A stretch of DNA of 64,000 nt. It comes from Auriscalpium vulgare (taxonomy: Eukaryota; Basidiomycota; Agaricomycetes; Russulales; Auriscalpiaceae). Under the pieces are notes generated by a model. It worked only from the letters and a program-made list of their open reading frames with translations, searched no databases and had not been told where the DNA came from. This document shows, in pieces, positions 12,051-23,475 of this stretch (positions within the stretch are counted from its first letter, which is position 1; each line of letters begins with the position of its first letter). The stretch lies in assembly GCA_019915015.1 (NCBI GenBank), contig JAHBBC010000006.1:930001-994000 (forward strand). Direction: 5' to 3'. Position numbers and translations under genes: made by a program.

Positions 12051-12574
12051 GTGAATTTGAAGACAGTGTGGAACACCATTTAGGAGCCATTCGAGACATG
12101 ACACACAATCTACTAAACAGGCATACACAAATAATTGTAGACACGGAAGCACACTTTACGTTCCTTGACTGGCTAAATTGCCTTGAAGGATGCGAAGAAT
12201 CCGGCATTTCGGACATAGTCCAAGGTAAGAGTGGTTTATCCAGCCGCTGCCAAGTGCCATAGATTGATTTTGGGCCCGTCCATAGCCTGCATCGATACAT
12301 GGCTTGAGGAGAACGATGAAGTCTGGCTTGAGGAGAAAGCGACAGGCTCGGCCTAGGCGGACTTGATGCATTCGATTTGCAATTGGCGAGAAGAAATCGT
12401 CCATTTTAGGAACATCGACGTTCAAGTCATAGGTGCGCCTGGTATTTAAATCTGAGTTCTTCTTGCAAGTGACAGGATGGACTTCAACACTAGGTCCTCG
12501 CGAAGCAATGTGAACAATGCCCCTTATTTCCTTTGATAACGCTGATGTTTTTTCTTTGAGCTCGTATCTTTGGG
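12051..12574. other. Interval between copy b and the CBM21 pseudogene
   Basis: Contains a short plus-strand stretch reading AHFTFLDWLNCLEGCEESG at 12,150-12,210 and an antisense frame at 12,156-12,626. Neither is recognisable. No gene is supported. Confidence 0.35.
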
Positions 12575-13090
12575 CCGTATCCTCGCGCACACGCACACGC
12601 GAGCCGAGTAGCGGGGAGTAGTGCATTTTCCAAAATACAAGTGCACAGCAGCACCGTACAACGTATCGTACACTTCAGGACGATTGATTGTAGCGTCGTA
12701 AAACCCACCAGGAAAGCAAATGCAAGGTGCGCATGCATACTTATATTGCATGCTATCGGGGACATATGGATAGGAACAGATGCGACAGGAGATCATCAGT
12801 GAGGTTTTGAGGGGGTGAGGGAGTCTGAGTGAGGGTAACGCAGCCACCAGAGACGAGAAAAGGCGGGATACGCGCCTCACGCGACCGTCATTGAAGCGCA
12901 GCGTGCGCGCGGGGAGGCGCACGGCGAAGTCGAAGCGGTCCCATGCGTGCGGGGCATCCGCGCGGGCGAAGGTGAGCGCGGCGGGGAGCGCGGGCCCCGC
13001 GTACGCGGCGGAGACCTCGGAGACGGTGTCCCAGGCGTCGAGTGTGAGCGCGCCGAACGCGAGGTTGCGCACGAGCACGAGCACGCACTG
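12575..13090 (-). pseudogene. Truncated CBM21 gene copy with its 3' UTR
   Basis: Read on the minus strand, this is a diverged partial copy of the CBM21 gene at 14.4-15.5 kb. It matches from about 15,146 to about 15,870, so it includes the gene's 3' end and non-coding downstream sequence. It keeps LTLDAWDTVSEVSAAYAGPA and DAPHAWDRFDF. It lacks several short internal blocks present in the intact gene (EKRVAARF, VGDLIA and the sheet-forming LLLALRF region), and the end of the domain including WWDNNGGENY is deleted. No start or N-terminal half. It stands head-to-head with the intact gene. The preserved downstream sequence argues for a DNA-level duplication; no poly(A) or retrocopy sign is visible. 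Confidence 0.8.
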
Positions 13091-13094
13091 CATG

Positions 13095-13262
13095 GTCGCC
13101 ACAACGCCCATGGCCCGGCATCCCGAGGATGCGCTTGCTGCAATCGCAAGGTGTACGCGGCAGACGACTAGTCTCACCAGTGTTCTGATGGTGTTCTGAT
13201 GCCACTGCACTGCTGATGGTGGAAACTGAAGAGCGTCGCTGTTTGCCACAGCCGCACCCGCG
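13095..13262 (-). repeat. Dispersed repeat, copy 1
   Basis: About 165 bp on the minus strand, clearly similar to the plus strand at 18,957-19,120 (both contain CGACGCTCTTCAGTTTCCAC near the start and GGGATGCCGGGCCATGGGCG near the end). It abuts the 5' breakpoint of the truncated CBM21 copy. No coding meaning is apparent. Confidence 0.75.
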
Positions 13263-14419
13263 TACCCGACGGCAACACCACCTCTCCCGGGCCGTTCGAG
13301 CGCTACGCGTGACCAGCATATCTGGGCTGCTTGCAGTTGTGTTTCGTCGCCGCGACCACCCCAAGTCGCAACCGCAGCGCAGCCAATGAGTTCCGTGAAC
13401 GGCAGCTTGAAAGCAAGTTGCTGCAATCAGGTGCGCGCAGGAACGCGCAGGAACGCCGGGCGCGCGACGCGTACCATTGCGGATACGCCACGCGCTGCGA
13501 CTCCTGGATTAACTATACTGAACTAGCGTGAATGCTGAGTTGGAATAGGTGGCGCAATGACGGGGAGCGCTCACAGACGGATGGCCACGAGCCTACTGCT
13601 CGAGCGCACAAGCGACGAGGCGTCGATCCGGCGCATGTAGGCATCCAGACTACCGGTGCACGCAAGACGGCCTAGTGCGCGGGGAGACGATCGATGCGGG
13701 GCCGACGCATGGACGCAGGCGGCACGCACACATGCCTGCGGGTCGCTTTGCGAAGACGGCGACAAGCAGAGGCACCGCGGGCGACGTCTACGTCACAAGG
13801 CCACATGCACGGTGGACGGAGAGGTGGGGCGTGAGCGACGTGAGTCATAGACCGACGAGCAGAGTATAGAACTCTATACCGACCTGAAAACTTCCCGCGT
13901 CCGAAGCCAGCCAGATGACGGCACCGTCCTCCCGTGCCCGCGTGCCTCCGAGACGACCGACCACTGTGCAAAACGGGAGTTCGCCGGTACAGGATGTCGC
14001 GGTGGGGCGGTGCCGCGAATTAGCGAAGGGAGACGGGGGTCATGGGAGGGAGTCGTAAGGATGTCATGGGCGCGGTGGTCAGGTGTGGATATTGAACTGG
14101 CGGAGCGTGACCGCGTCGAGCGTGCCGAAGTGCCGAGCGTGCCCACAGGCTCTGACACTGACCGCCACGACCGACGACGCGTTGTACTGGAGATGTCTGG
14201 GCTTGCAAGCCTGCGCTGTGCTGGTACGGTCCGCTTGACGACGGCGCGGGGTGACCAGGCCGAAGAGGCAGGCGGGAGCTCCACCGCGCAGTACTGATAC
14301 GCGTCCAATCAGCGCGCCTTCGCGGACTGCAGGTGCGTCATGCAGACGGCAGTGACATCATGGCGGTGAGAGATGCAGGGCAGACATATATTGGGATTGC
14401 TCGCCCCGCCGCGCCTCGG
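13263..14419. other. Interval; 5' flank of the CBM21 gene
   Basis: GC-rich, without supportable genes; several antisense frames of 60-145 codons are present. A TATA-like ACATATATTGGG at about 14,385-14,396 sits 25-45 bases before the first usable ATG of the CBM21 gene and is the most likely core promoter. Confidence 0.4.
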
Positions 14420-15490
14420 ATGCCCTGCACGATGGACCCGCTCCCCCCGTCTCGACGTCCCTATTCCAAAGACGGCCTCTCCCCCTTTGCTTCCTTGCGC
14501 GACTTGCCAACGCGGAAGCATTCCCGCTCCAGCACCGTCTTCTATGTCCCCCTCGACATCGATCAGCAGCCTCCTCCTCCTCGCCGCCTTCACCCGCAGC
14601 CTCTCGCACGCCGCTCAGCCTCCGCGTCCCCGGCCCCGTCCCCGTCCCCGTCCCCCTCCTCCTCTTCCCCCCCGTCGCCCTACTCCTCCCAACTCGTCAT
14701 CCTTCCCAACGGCAAACCCCTCAAACCCTCCCTCAAGTCCGCACACACCTCCCCCGTCCTCCCCCAGCGCCTCCACGCCCGCACCCAGTCCCTCCCCCCC
14801 GCCCCCTCCAAGTCCGTCCAGTTCCGCGCCCCCGACGCCGGCCTCGAGAGCGTGCGCACATACAAGGTCTCCGCCCGCCCCGCCGCCCTCCTCGCCGCCC
14901 CCGCCGCCTCCGACACCGAGACCGAGACCGAGTCCGACGCCGCCCGCGCCTTCCCCTTCCCCTTCGCCCGCGCGCCGCCCTTCCTCGAGATCGACCCCGC
15001 CCCGCGCCGCACGTCCCCCGTGCCCCCGCGCCCGCTCCCCGCCCTCACCTACGCGTGCAACCCGCCCCCGGGCCCCGGCGACCCGCACGTCCTGCTCGAG
15101 TCGCTCGCGCTGCCCCGCGCCCGCCCGCCCGTGCTCCGCGGCACCGTGCTCGTGCGCAACTGCGCCTTCGAGAAGCGCGTCGCCGCCCGCTTCACCCTCG
15201 ATGCCTGGGACACCGTCTCCGAGGTCGCCGCCGCGTACGCCGGCCCCGCGCTCCCCGCCGCCCTCACCGTAGGCGACCTCATCGCCCGCGCAGACGCCCC
15301 GCACGCCTGGGACCGCTTCACCTTCTCCGTGCGCCTCCCCGCGGACGAGGCGCGTCTGCCGGCCCGCACGCTGCTGCTCGCGCTGCGCTTCAGCGCGCCC
15401 GGTCAGGGCGAGTGGTGGGATAATAATGGCGGCGAGAATTACCGCGTCGGGTTTCGGTGGGCGGGTGGCCAGCCCGCGCGCCGCGCGTGA
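14420..15490 (+). CDS. CBM21 protein phosphatase 1 regulatory (glycogen-targeting) subunit
   Basis: Predicted scaffold that brings type-1 protein phosphatase to glycogen. The RVxF-type docking motif is KSVQF near residue 130. The C-terminal 110 residues are a carbohydrate-binding module 21: FTLDAWDTVSEVAAAY, APHAWDRFTFSVRLP and GQGEWWDNNGGENYRVGF carry the aromatic and Asn residues typical of the domain. The N-terminal third is Ser/Pro-rich and low complexity. Single exon, 356 aa from ATG 14420; ATG 14432 is an equally good start, and the in-frame ATG at 14360 lies before a TATA-like sequence. Same architecture as yeast Gac1 and animal PPP1R3 proteins, though shorter than Gac1. A broken divergent copy lies to the left. 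Confidence 0.85.
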   Translation: MPCTMDPLPPSRRPYSKDGLSPFASLRDLPTRKHSRSSTVFYVPLDIDQQPPPPRRLHPQPLARRSASASPAPSPSPSPSSSSPPSPYSSQLVILPNGKPLKPSLKSAHTSPVLPQRLHARTQSLPPAPSKSVQFRAPDAGLESVRTYKVSARPAALLAAPAASDTETETESDAARAFPFPFARAPPFLEIDPAPRRTSPVPPRPLPALTYACNPPPGPGDPHVLLESLALPRARPPVLRGTVLVRNCAFEKRVAARFTLDAWDTVSEVAAAYAGPALPAALTVGDLIARADAPHAWDRFTFSVRLPADEARLPARTLLLALRFSAPGQGEWWDNNGGENYRVGFRWAGGQPARRA

Positions 15491-16489
15491 ACCACTTTCC
15501 CTCCCCCGACTCCCCCACCCGCATGATTTGCGGCTCGTTGTACCTTTCTTTCCCCTCCCTGGTGCCTGCATTACCCTCACTCCGTCTCCCTCCCCCCCTC
15601 AAAATCTCACTGATGATATCCTGTCGCATCTGTTCCTTCCATCTGTCGCTCTGAATTTATCACATATCCATATATCCCCGATAGCATGCAATATATACAT
15701 GGGCCCCTTGCATTTGTTTTCCTCGTGGACTGTCTGGGTTGTACTACTGCTATGATTGATGTGCTGAGGTGTACGATAAGCTGTACGGCGATGTGTACTT
15801 GTATCTTGGAAAATGCACTACTCCCCGCTACTCGGCTCGTGTGTGCGTACACAAGGAAACGGCCAGATGGCAGCGTGAGGGCAAGCAGCGGAGAAGATCG
15901 TGCATGCGATCTGTATCATTGCAGTCATCCCGACGATTGACTTGTAGATATGCACTCTTCGGCGTACTATGTATGGCTTGATGCTGCTGTGCTGGACAGT
16001 ACGGTACCCTTGTCATCGAAATATGTGCTATGATAGGCTGGTTCTACGGTGTCCCAGGTCTTCGCCGGCGGCCGCACCCAAACAGGTCACTGCTAGTACT
16101 AGCGTCTTTTCCTCTCCCGTGCCGGCGCACGATGCCGAACCAAGAGCACCTCAAAAAGATTCTTTCGCAACAAAAAAATCATACGCATCCGAGTCGTTGG
16201 GTGACCGCTAACTCGAAGGCGTCAATGGTGGTGAGCAGTGTATTCAAGTTGAACGTACTTGTAGAGGAACCGAGAATGGATTGAATGGCTCCTCAGGGCG
16301 AGTTACTGTTGAGTTCGTCAGGTCACTTGGACGAAGGCAGCTCAGATATAAACACTACGTACCTGTAGCTTGAATGTCAATTCTACTGAGACGCACGATC
16401 TCTTCTCGCATGCCGGCTATGGACCCCACGATCAATTTATAACCCATGGTAGCGGCTGGCTAAACCACTCTTACTAAAGACCGTGTACG
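15491..16489. other. 3' flank of the CBM21 gene and interval to copy c
   Basis: From about 15,560 to 15,870 the sequence is the parent of the non-coding part of the pseudogene at 12.6-12.9 kb (shared TTGGAAAATGCACTACTCCC and neighbours). Beyond 15,870 no gene is supported. Confidence 0.5.
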
Positions 16490-17460
16490 ACAGCTTCTCG
16501 CACCGAGAACTTGCGGACATGAGCAAATATAAGCCAGAGCTGCCGAGAGAGTGGACTTCGACTTACCACTCGAGCCATCCAACTACCGTATGCGCGCTTT
16601 GATTAGGGCGGCCGCCGCAGCGAGGACAATCATTTCTGTCCTTTTCTGCATCTCGCCACACGACCATGGTCATTTCGATAGTCATTCCGCACGTTACAGT
16701 GGCATCCCACTCGGTTATGTCGATCACCGCCTTGCCGTCGTCACGATACATGTCGTAGTCGCCTCGTATAACGAAATCTTGTCCAAGCTTGTCCTTGAAG
16801 TGATCTTCAAGTGACGCTTTGAATTGCTGGAAACTTACAAACTTAGTAGATAGTTATATGACGCTGACGGTGGCAGAAGAAACTTACCGTCCATGGTTTA
16901 CACACTCCCATTGGCCACGTCAAGCGCTTGCCCAGTGCGTCTACGAAAATGACATCGTTTTCAGACGTATACCGGAGATGAGATGGAACGCTCCCTATTC
17001 AGAAGTACATGGGAGCGCGAATAAAGAAAGACTCGCCGATACAAAGTCAGAGGGATGCGCATGGATATTCAACCGACTGCACAGCTGAGCCTCGAGCACC
17101 GCCACCTTCTTTTTCGTGGCGACCCGCCAGTGCAGTTTCAGATACAGCCGTCTGATCTTTCCAGCGTTCTTCGACTGGTCGCTGCCGAGGCTGGCATCGT
17201 ACTTGCTAGTCATGTTGCGACAGTGTCCGGCATCGCGCAGCACGAATCGACATCGCGCTGGATCTTCTGACGTGCCTCAACCGCCTGCGGTACTTGAGGC
17301 CAATGTGTCTTCTACGTCCTTGAGGAACGAGCTCCATTGATCGATGTCGGCCTTCGTTGCCTGGTACTGTGCGGTTGAGCCCTGGACCTCGTCGATGGCA
17401 ACGTAAGAATTGTATCCGATCTTGAAGAGGGTCTCTATGTCTCCGATGCCCACGGACATA
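16490..17460 (-). pseudogene. Helical N-terminal plus ubiquitin-like-domain protein, copy c (frameshifted)
   Basis: On the minus strand it begins MSVGIGDIETLFKIGYNSY with YQATKADIDQW and SFLKDVEDTL, closest to copy b. A shift near 17,280 puts a TGA directly in frame; a second shift near 17,220 restores MTSKYDASLGSDQS and YLKLHWRVATKKK. Downstream exons keep ENDVIFVDALGKRLTWPMGV, MYRDDGKAVIDITEWDATV, CGMTIEMTMVVWRD and CPRCGGRPN, in better condition than in copy b. The final exon with SRCEKL is present near 16,500. Two frameshifts make the gene non-functional as it stands; a sequencing error in one of them cannot be excluded. Confidence 0.6.
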
Positions 17461-18956
17461 GTGAGGGGTGGGGAGAAGAGAGCGGACAGAAGTTCCTGGA
17501 GTCGAGCAGCAACGACGACGGCGGAGGAAGGGGTACCAGTCTGATGCCTTGAGGGAAGGAGGGCGGAGGGCCAGGACAAAGAGACCGATATGTATGTGGA
17601 TTGCACAGCAAAACGTGTATGCAGCATGCACCAGACGCCCTTGAAGGCAGGCATCGCACCGACAGCCTGAGTTGAACGGAGGATCGGAGGAGCTTACTGG
17701 GAGAAGACATCACAAGCAGAAGTTGTCAGTAGTTGCCGAGGGCGCGCTGTAGACCCAAGACAAATTATGGTCAAGCATAGATTGGCACGTCGCCGAGACC
17801 TGAGATGCGAGAACGGAGATGCGTAGAAGTTGCCGGTGTGCATGGACTCGGAGCCGCGGGCGCATTCAAGTTAGCGCTTGCGTCGTCGGCGTCTGCCGGC
17901 GCTCCTCTTCTCCTCTTCCTGTAACGCTCGTACTGCATACAGCCTCATCGACAGCCGTAGCGAAGACGCGATAGACAGGGATGACTGCCGCTGGTTAGCC
18001 TTCCCGGAGAGAAGGTGGAAGGGGAGAACGTAGTGTGTACAGCAATATCCCCAAGTGACTGGTGCGCCATTCAGTGCATGTATAGGCCTCACCGTACATC
18101 TTACTATGTGCCAAGCAATACCGGGCGCTGTCTTTTCGTCAGGTATCTTCATCGAGTTTGTAGAATCACTTTGAGCCGCTTTCGCTCCTCACTTCTGTGT
18201 CGTTGGGTGAGTGGGTACTAACAGATTCAGGGCTCAAGGCTGTTGGATAACGCTCGCGTCTTCTCCGCCCGTGTCGCGACGTCTGCTTCCTGCTCATGTG
18301 CCTGGAGCAGATTAGACAAGTCTTAACCTTAGAAATCTCCTCCCTCCATCTCGTCAGCTCGCCACCAATATCCCGCAGCGGCTCAGCAGCCTCCTCCCTA
18401 TATCGCTCGAGTTTGTAGCGCGAAACATGGGCGAGCGCCGAGGTAGCTCACTATGATGCCCTCCCCAGTTTTGCCATATGGGTCTCACGAAAAGCTTTCT
18501 TGCACACGACTGATTGCACCGACGTATGCCGCGACTTGGGTTTACGCCACAACCAAGGTGCCAGATGGTCGCTGACCGGACTCGTTCATGACCAGCTTCA
18601 CATTCCCGAGTTCCGAACGGTATAGAAGACTTCGGTCACGACATGAAGATGGTACGCGCTGCGCAACGCCCTTGCGCGTGGCTGTCCGATGGATACTACG
18701 TTCCAGCCTCCCTCGTCAAAAGGAAGAGTGACTGCGCCCATCCACAGTTCCTGTGAGTCATGCCTTCTGATGCTGTCTGTCTACTGGTTACAGTGTGTGC
18801 AAATGATGAACGCGCCACTTACAGGCTTCGGAACAGTGGAACACTTGTGGCAGTACATCCATAAGGACGGATTGCACATGCTGGTGCGCGTGGCTAAATT
18901 AAATTGTGAGACTTCCTGCCCAGCGTGAGCCAGCGTGCCACTCACACACGAGTCGC
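17461..18956. other. Interval without a supportable gene
   Basis: The first 200 bases are the promoter block of copy c. The rest contains only short frames (the longest 93 codons on the minus strand at 17,871-18,152, ending in an Arg-rich run) with no recognisable motifs. Confidence 0.4.
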
Positions 18957-19120
18957 GGAACACCGACGCTCTTCAGTTTCCACCATCAGCAGCGCCTCGA
19001 TATCAGAACATCATCAGAAGACTGCCAGTGGTGACATAGACGTCAGCCGCATGTCAGTGCAACACCTCGCGATTGCACCAAGCGCATCATCGGGATGCCG
19101 GGCCATGGGCGTTGAGCTCT
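18957..19120 (+). repeat. Dispersed repeat, copy 2
   Basis: Plus-strand partner of the repeat at 13,095-13,262, about 80 percent identical by eye over 160 bp. A weaker partial echo lies at about 19,680-19,730. No terminal inverted repeats or target duplications are visible, so the element type is undetermined. Confidence 0.7.
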
Positions 19121-21400
19121 CCGACCGTAGTCGCGACATCGACTCATGCTCATCGAGTCAACTCACGCACCACCCATCACGTGGACACGCAGTGCGCATA
19201 ACGAACAGGTACGATCCAACGTTCGACTTCTTAAACGCGCTTGAAGTATCGTCATCGGCACCGAGGTAGGACCTTCGTAGCGACCGCGGACGGTCCACCG
19301 TCCTTCCGGTGCTTCTTCCAGCGCTAGCGCTGTCTGTTTATCCGCACGCGAACTCATCACTTACAGGGTCTGGAAGCGCGCATGTCTACATCATGGCGCG
19401 CACCGCCTAGACGGCCATCCTAGTCTCCGTTGCCGACCCATACAGTTGTTCTAACTTTTAAAGGCCATCCGGTGTCTTCGGGCTTGCAGCGACTGACCCG
19501 TGGCCATCGAAATGGATTGCTCGTCGACCACCGCGGACACCGGACGACGCGCGCTCGTCATTTCTCCGTCTTATGTACATGTGCTGCTGTCGTTCGTAGC
19601 ATGCGCGCATGCCCAAATTCAAATTCCCAATGTTCCTCCCGCGTGGCGCTGGGCTTAGTTAGATTCACGGGACCGCGACTTTCACCACCATCAGTAGCAA
19701 ATCAGCAGCAAATCAGAACGCCATTGCCCTGGCACAACCCTGGCCCCTCAACGTAACGCTTAAACACTCGTCTTCGGCTTCCGGAGGCTCCCCGCGCGAT
19801 AGCGCTAGCTTTTAGACTGTCGCTCTACGATCATGGTACGATTCCATGAATCCATGAAGACCTCTCGATCATCATCGGACCCCAATTGGCTCTCTATGAC
19901 TACTTCGATCCATCCCTACCTCGTCTGGTCGTGTGGCGGCCGCAATAAACATCCGAATGCCGCGTCTTCGCTGAGTTCGCTCGCCCAGGCTCCGCATTTC
20001 CGGTTCCCGACTTGCGACGATGCAATCTCAGGAACAGGAAGCCCTCCTCAGTTTTCGAGCTGAGCTCGTCGGCATTCTTGTGCTTCTCTCCTTCTCTTCG
20101 CCGCGCGGTCGCAGCCTAACAAGGCTTAGGCCGACGCGTAATACTCGACCCTGCAACCGGACATGAATTATTGATCGTGTAAATACCTATCAATATATTC
20201 CCCATGATCGACGCAAATTTCCAAGGTTACGCCGGTCGAAGGGCGCGAAAATAAGCCTCTTTAATTGCCTCTGGAGAAGCAGATCGCGATCGTTCCCCGT
20301 AACTGGGGCCATCCGGACTCCGCGTCGGGGGAAGACGAAAGGCCTGTGCTCGTCAAAGCCGCGTGCCCGCCGCCGTGGAGCCCATGCAGAAGCGGGAAGT
20401 CTAACTCTTGTGAGGGGGCACTGCAGGGAAACGGCGCCTCTCGTCTCAAGACAGATCGTCTTGAACAGGTTCCGTGTACATAAGATTCTCGTCACACATG
20501 TATACAGTACAGAGCTTGACAGAGGCTTCTTCTACAATCCCGACATATCTCCTCTATACAGTATCCCTCGAAGCGCTGATGGAGGAATATCGCTTGGCGT
20601 CTCGCCGCCACCGACCCCAGGAACGCCTAGCGGCGCCGGCGCCGTGCACGGTGTCCAGCACAGCTCTCGCTGGCGACCTCGTGCCTCCTCGTCACGCGCC
20701 GCTCGGCGACGCCCTGTTCGTGCGCATGGGCACCGCACATCTCCAGATAGCGGCGTGTTTGTTTTGTTTCGGATATTTTGTGCCTGCGTAGGTCGGCCTG
20801 TACCTCACCGCCCTCTGATGTTGTCGAAATGCACGCAATACAAATGCCCGACGTGCGAACTTGCGTTTGCAGCTGGGTGTCGACCCAAATAGTGCCGGAT
20901 CAAAATCATCCTCGACGCCCGGGCCTGACCTTGCGCGCTGAAGACAGTTGTTTGCAATGTGCGATGCTTGTGCCGGCAGTGTCAAGGGGGGAGTGCAGCG
21001 ACCCGTTGCGTTCTGCCGTGCGTGACGGTGTTTGAGCAGGGGCGAGTGCAGCGACCCGTTGCGTTCTGACAAGAAGGCAACCGTGGATGGCGGCCGAAGT
21101 CGGGCAGTAACGTCCAAATTCGTGTCTAAACGTCAAGGTAAATCTGTTATAAATCTGTTATAGTAATAGTACAATCCGCGCTACAAAGTAAACGAAGGGA
21201 AGACACTGACTAGCAGGACGATGGGACGACTTACGTCCTCGCCCGGCCAGCGGGGGTATCTGACCGTGATGTTACAAACCAGGGAGACACAAACAAAGGA
21301 CTCCACGATAAAAAATAGGCCATGGACAAAATATGCCTCCACTCGTCCTGATCGAGTACATGGGGTGAAGCAGCACCGCCGCATATCGGTGCGTGGTGGA
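19121..21400. other. Interval without a supportable gene, with one direct repeat
   Basis: Only short frames without motifs. Two perfect 25-bp copies (20,991-21,015 and 21,044-21,068; core CAGCGACCCGTTGCG) lie 53 bp apart start to start. The right end is the 3' flank of the DUF6534-type gene. Confidence 0.4.
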
Positions 21401-23475
21401 TCACGGACTCTCGCCTGAGACCACGCCGTCTCCATCGACGTCGTAGTGGACTGTCTTCTCGACGTTGATTTGGAGCTACAAAAGGCACGGTCAGACTTGT
21501 GAGAGGATGCGCAGTGGAGCAATTACCTTGCCGGGGTCGGATACTACCTCCCCGGTTGACTGCGAAGCGGAGGAGGTCAGGTCGGGGGCGCAGACGTCAG
21601 GCCGCGGAACCTACCCGTTGGAAACGCGTCAATCGACGACCATAAGAGTCCGGGAAAAGCACGGGCATTGGATGGTCGCGGTCGGCGGACGACTGTGAGC
21701 GGCCGCGTAATTGATTTCGGGTGTTCAAACTTCAGACATGGGAGTTAATATGTGGAGGAAGGTGAAAGCCAGGAGTGCCGCCACTTACGTTCCAAGGAGA
21801 GAGTTGGCGTAGACTGAGCGAGTGGAGTATGAGCAGGTGTTCATAAGGTAGACATGAAGGTCACATACGCTTTGCAATGCCGAAATGAAGCGCCATAAAA
21901 ATGAGATTGTGCGGCATGGCCAACCACTGAAAAGGGCGATCAACGTCAAGAGTCTTTCGCCGCAGACATGCGGAACTTACACATATCATGGACACGATAG
22001 TTGCGAAGCTGCCGCCGCGCAAAGGGATGAGCCGCGACACGACCACGACTTACAGCGACACTCACGTTGTCAGCGCCCCGTTATTGACTGTATAGATCAT
22101 AATCAAGTCAATGACATGATCCATGCTGCATGTAGTGGTCAGTCACTCCTCCCCGAAAAAGCCGTGCAGATCGGACTCACTTGCTGAAGCCAGTGCGACT
22201 GTGTTGAAGATAGAAGCACATCGCAACCGTGATGAACACGTCGATAGCCGAAGAGAGAGCAAGGCCGAGTGTGAAAACAGACTGTTCCGTGACAGAACAC
22301 CAATAAGACTCTGGCAAGGCGGAGAGAGACCTGACCGTACCGAAAAGCTGTCTGTATATTTCTTGAAACTTTTCAGGCGGGCCCTGAGAGGAGATATACC
22401 GTTGGACTGAGAACGTAGGCGCAGAACATGTGTGAGACTTACATCTCCGCTGTAGTGACTAATTGCCTGATCAGTACCAGCGCCTTTCACAATCAAACTC
22501 GACATACCGAGCGCCGCAGCTATGGAAAGTGGGTGAGCTTATCGGTATGATACATGGATCTGGCACTTACTGAGGCGGCATACTGCGAGGGCGACCTGGA
22601 TGTTGGCATGAGGGTTAGCGCCTTCGCGTGCCTCTTCGAACCGTAGAAGGAACTTTTACTTACAAGAGGTGCGGCCAGCCACGCGTTGTTCCTGCTCACT
22701 ACAAAACGTCAAGGAAGCTTCAGCCACTTGATGGTATGAACATACGTTTGTAGACTCTGTGCGAAAAGTACCTGTTTGAACGGTTAGTCTCGGGCTGGAC
22801 CTGATGAGTAGGGATGATGGTACATACGCATGTGTGATGAAAGTCACGGCCGCCTGACAGATGGTCAGTGGCACCGTTCAGCGGCTACGACATAACATAC
22901 ATACCGTAACTGCGACGGTCAGCTGCACACACTGACGGTTAGATGGTGATCGGACAGATGGCGATGGCCAGGATACGCACTGCAATCGTTCTGTGCGTCA
23001 CGGTGCAACACTGAGCATCAACTATGGGATGCAAAATGCAAGGATGCTCACATCGGGATGTGGTCGTGGACATTGACGTCGCCGTAGTTGAGGATCACGT
23101 AGTACCAAGCCGAATAACACACGAAGCACGTGTGCATGGCATCGAGCAGCCTAGCGGAATATGAGCCTTCGGCTCTACACAGCAGAAAATATATGCTCAC
23201 CAGACTGCCGCGACCTGACCCGAGGCGCCCGTGAGCACATCGCACCGAAGACGACGGAATGCAGCACGCACCATGAGCTTGACCCGCGTCAAATCCTTAC
23301 GGTATGTTCGGAAGTAAAGGAATGCCTGCACGGCCACGACTCCGGAAAGGCTGCAATGGCATGGATGTCGTCAGACGATGTTCGGGAAGAACAGGTATGC
23401 AACATACGCCACGGCGACGAAGGCACCCAGGACGATCGCTCCCAGCGTGAGGCGCACATTCTCGACGGCGGGCAT
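21401..23475 (-). CDS. DUF6534-type multi-pass membrane protein
   Basis: Second member of the seven-helix Agaricomycete family, here with a clear start. Exon 1 is 23475..23408 (MPAVENVRLTLGAIVLGAFV), spliced with GTATGT to a segment reading SGVVAVQAFLYFRTYRKD and then WLLDAMHTCFVCYSAWYYV. Further exons give SAIDVFITVAMCFYLQHSR, FATIVSMICVSSA, NLIFMALHFGIAKLYANSLL and TLNTRNQLRGRSQ, all standard landmarks. A short acidic tail ends at the stop at 21401-21403. Many small exons separated by introns of about 50-60 nt. Located in a membrane; function unknown. It is transcribed away from the PAF-acetylhydrolase gene, with a 2-kb gap. Confidence 0.75.

Noticed and set aside
12524..13426. 300-codon minus-strand frame covering the CBM21 pseudogene and the adjacent repeat
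   Set aside because: It is a chance join of the truncated CBM21 copy with unrelated repeat sequence; it includes non-coding 3' UTR translated as protein.
14615..15580. 321-codon open frame on the minus strand opposite the CBM21 gene
   Set aside because: It is the antisense shadow of a very GC-rich gene: Gly/Glu/Arg-rich with no domain, while the plus strand encodes a clear CBM21 protein.
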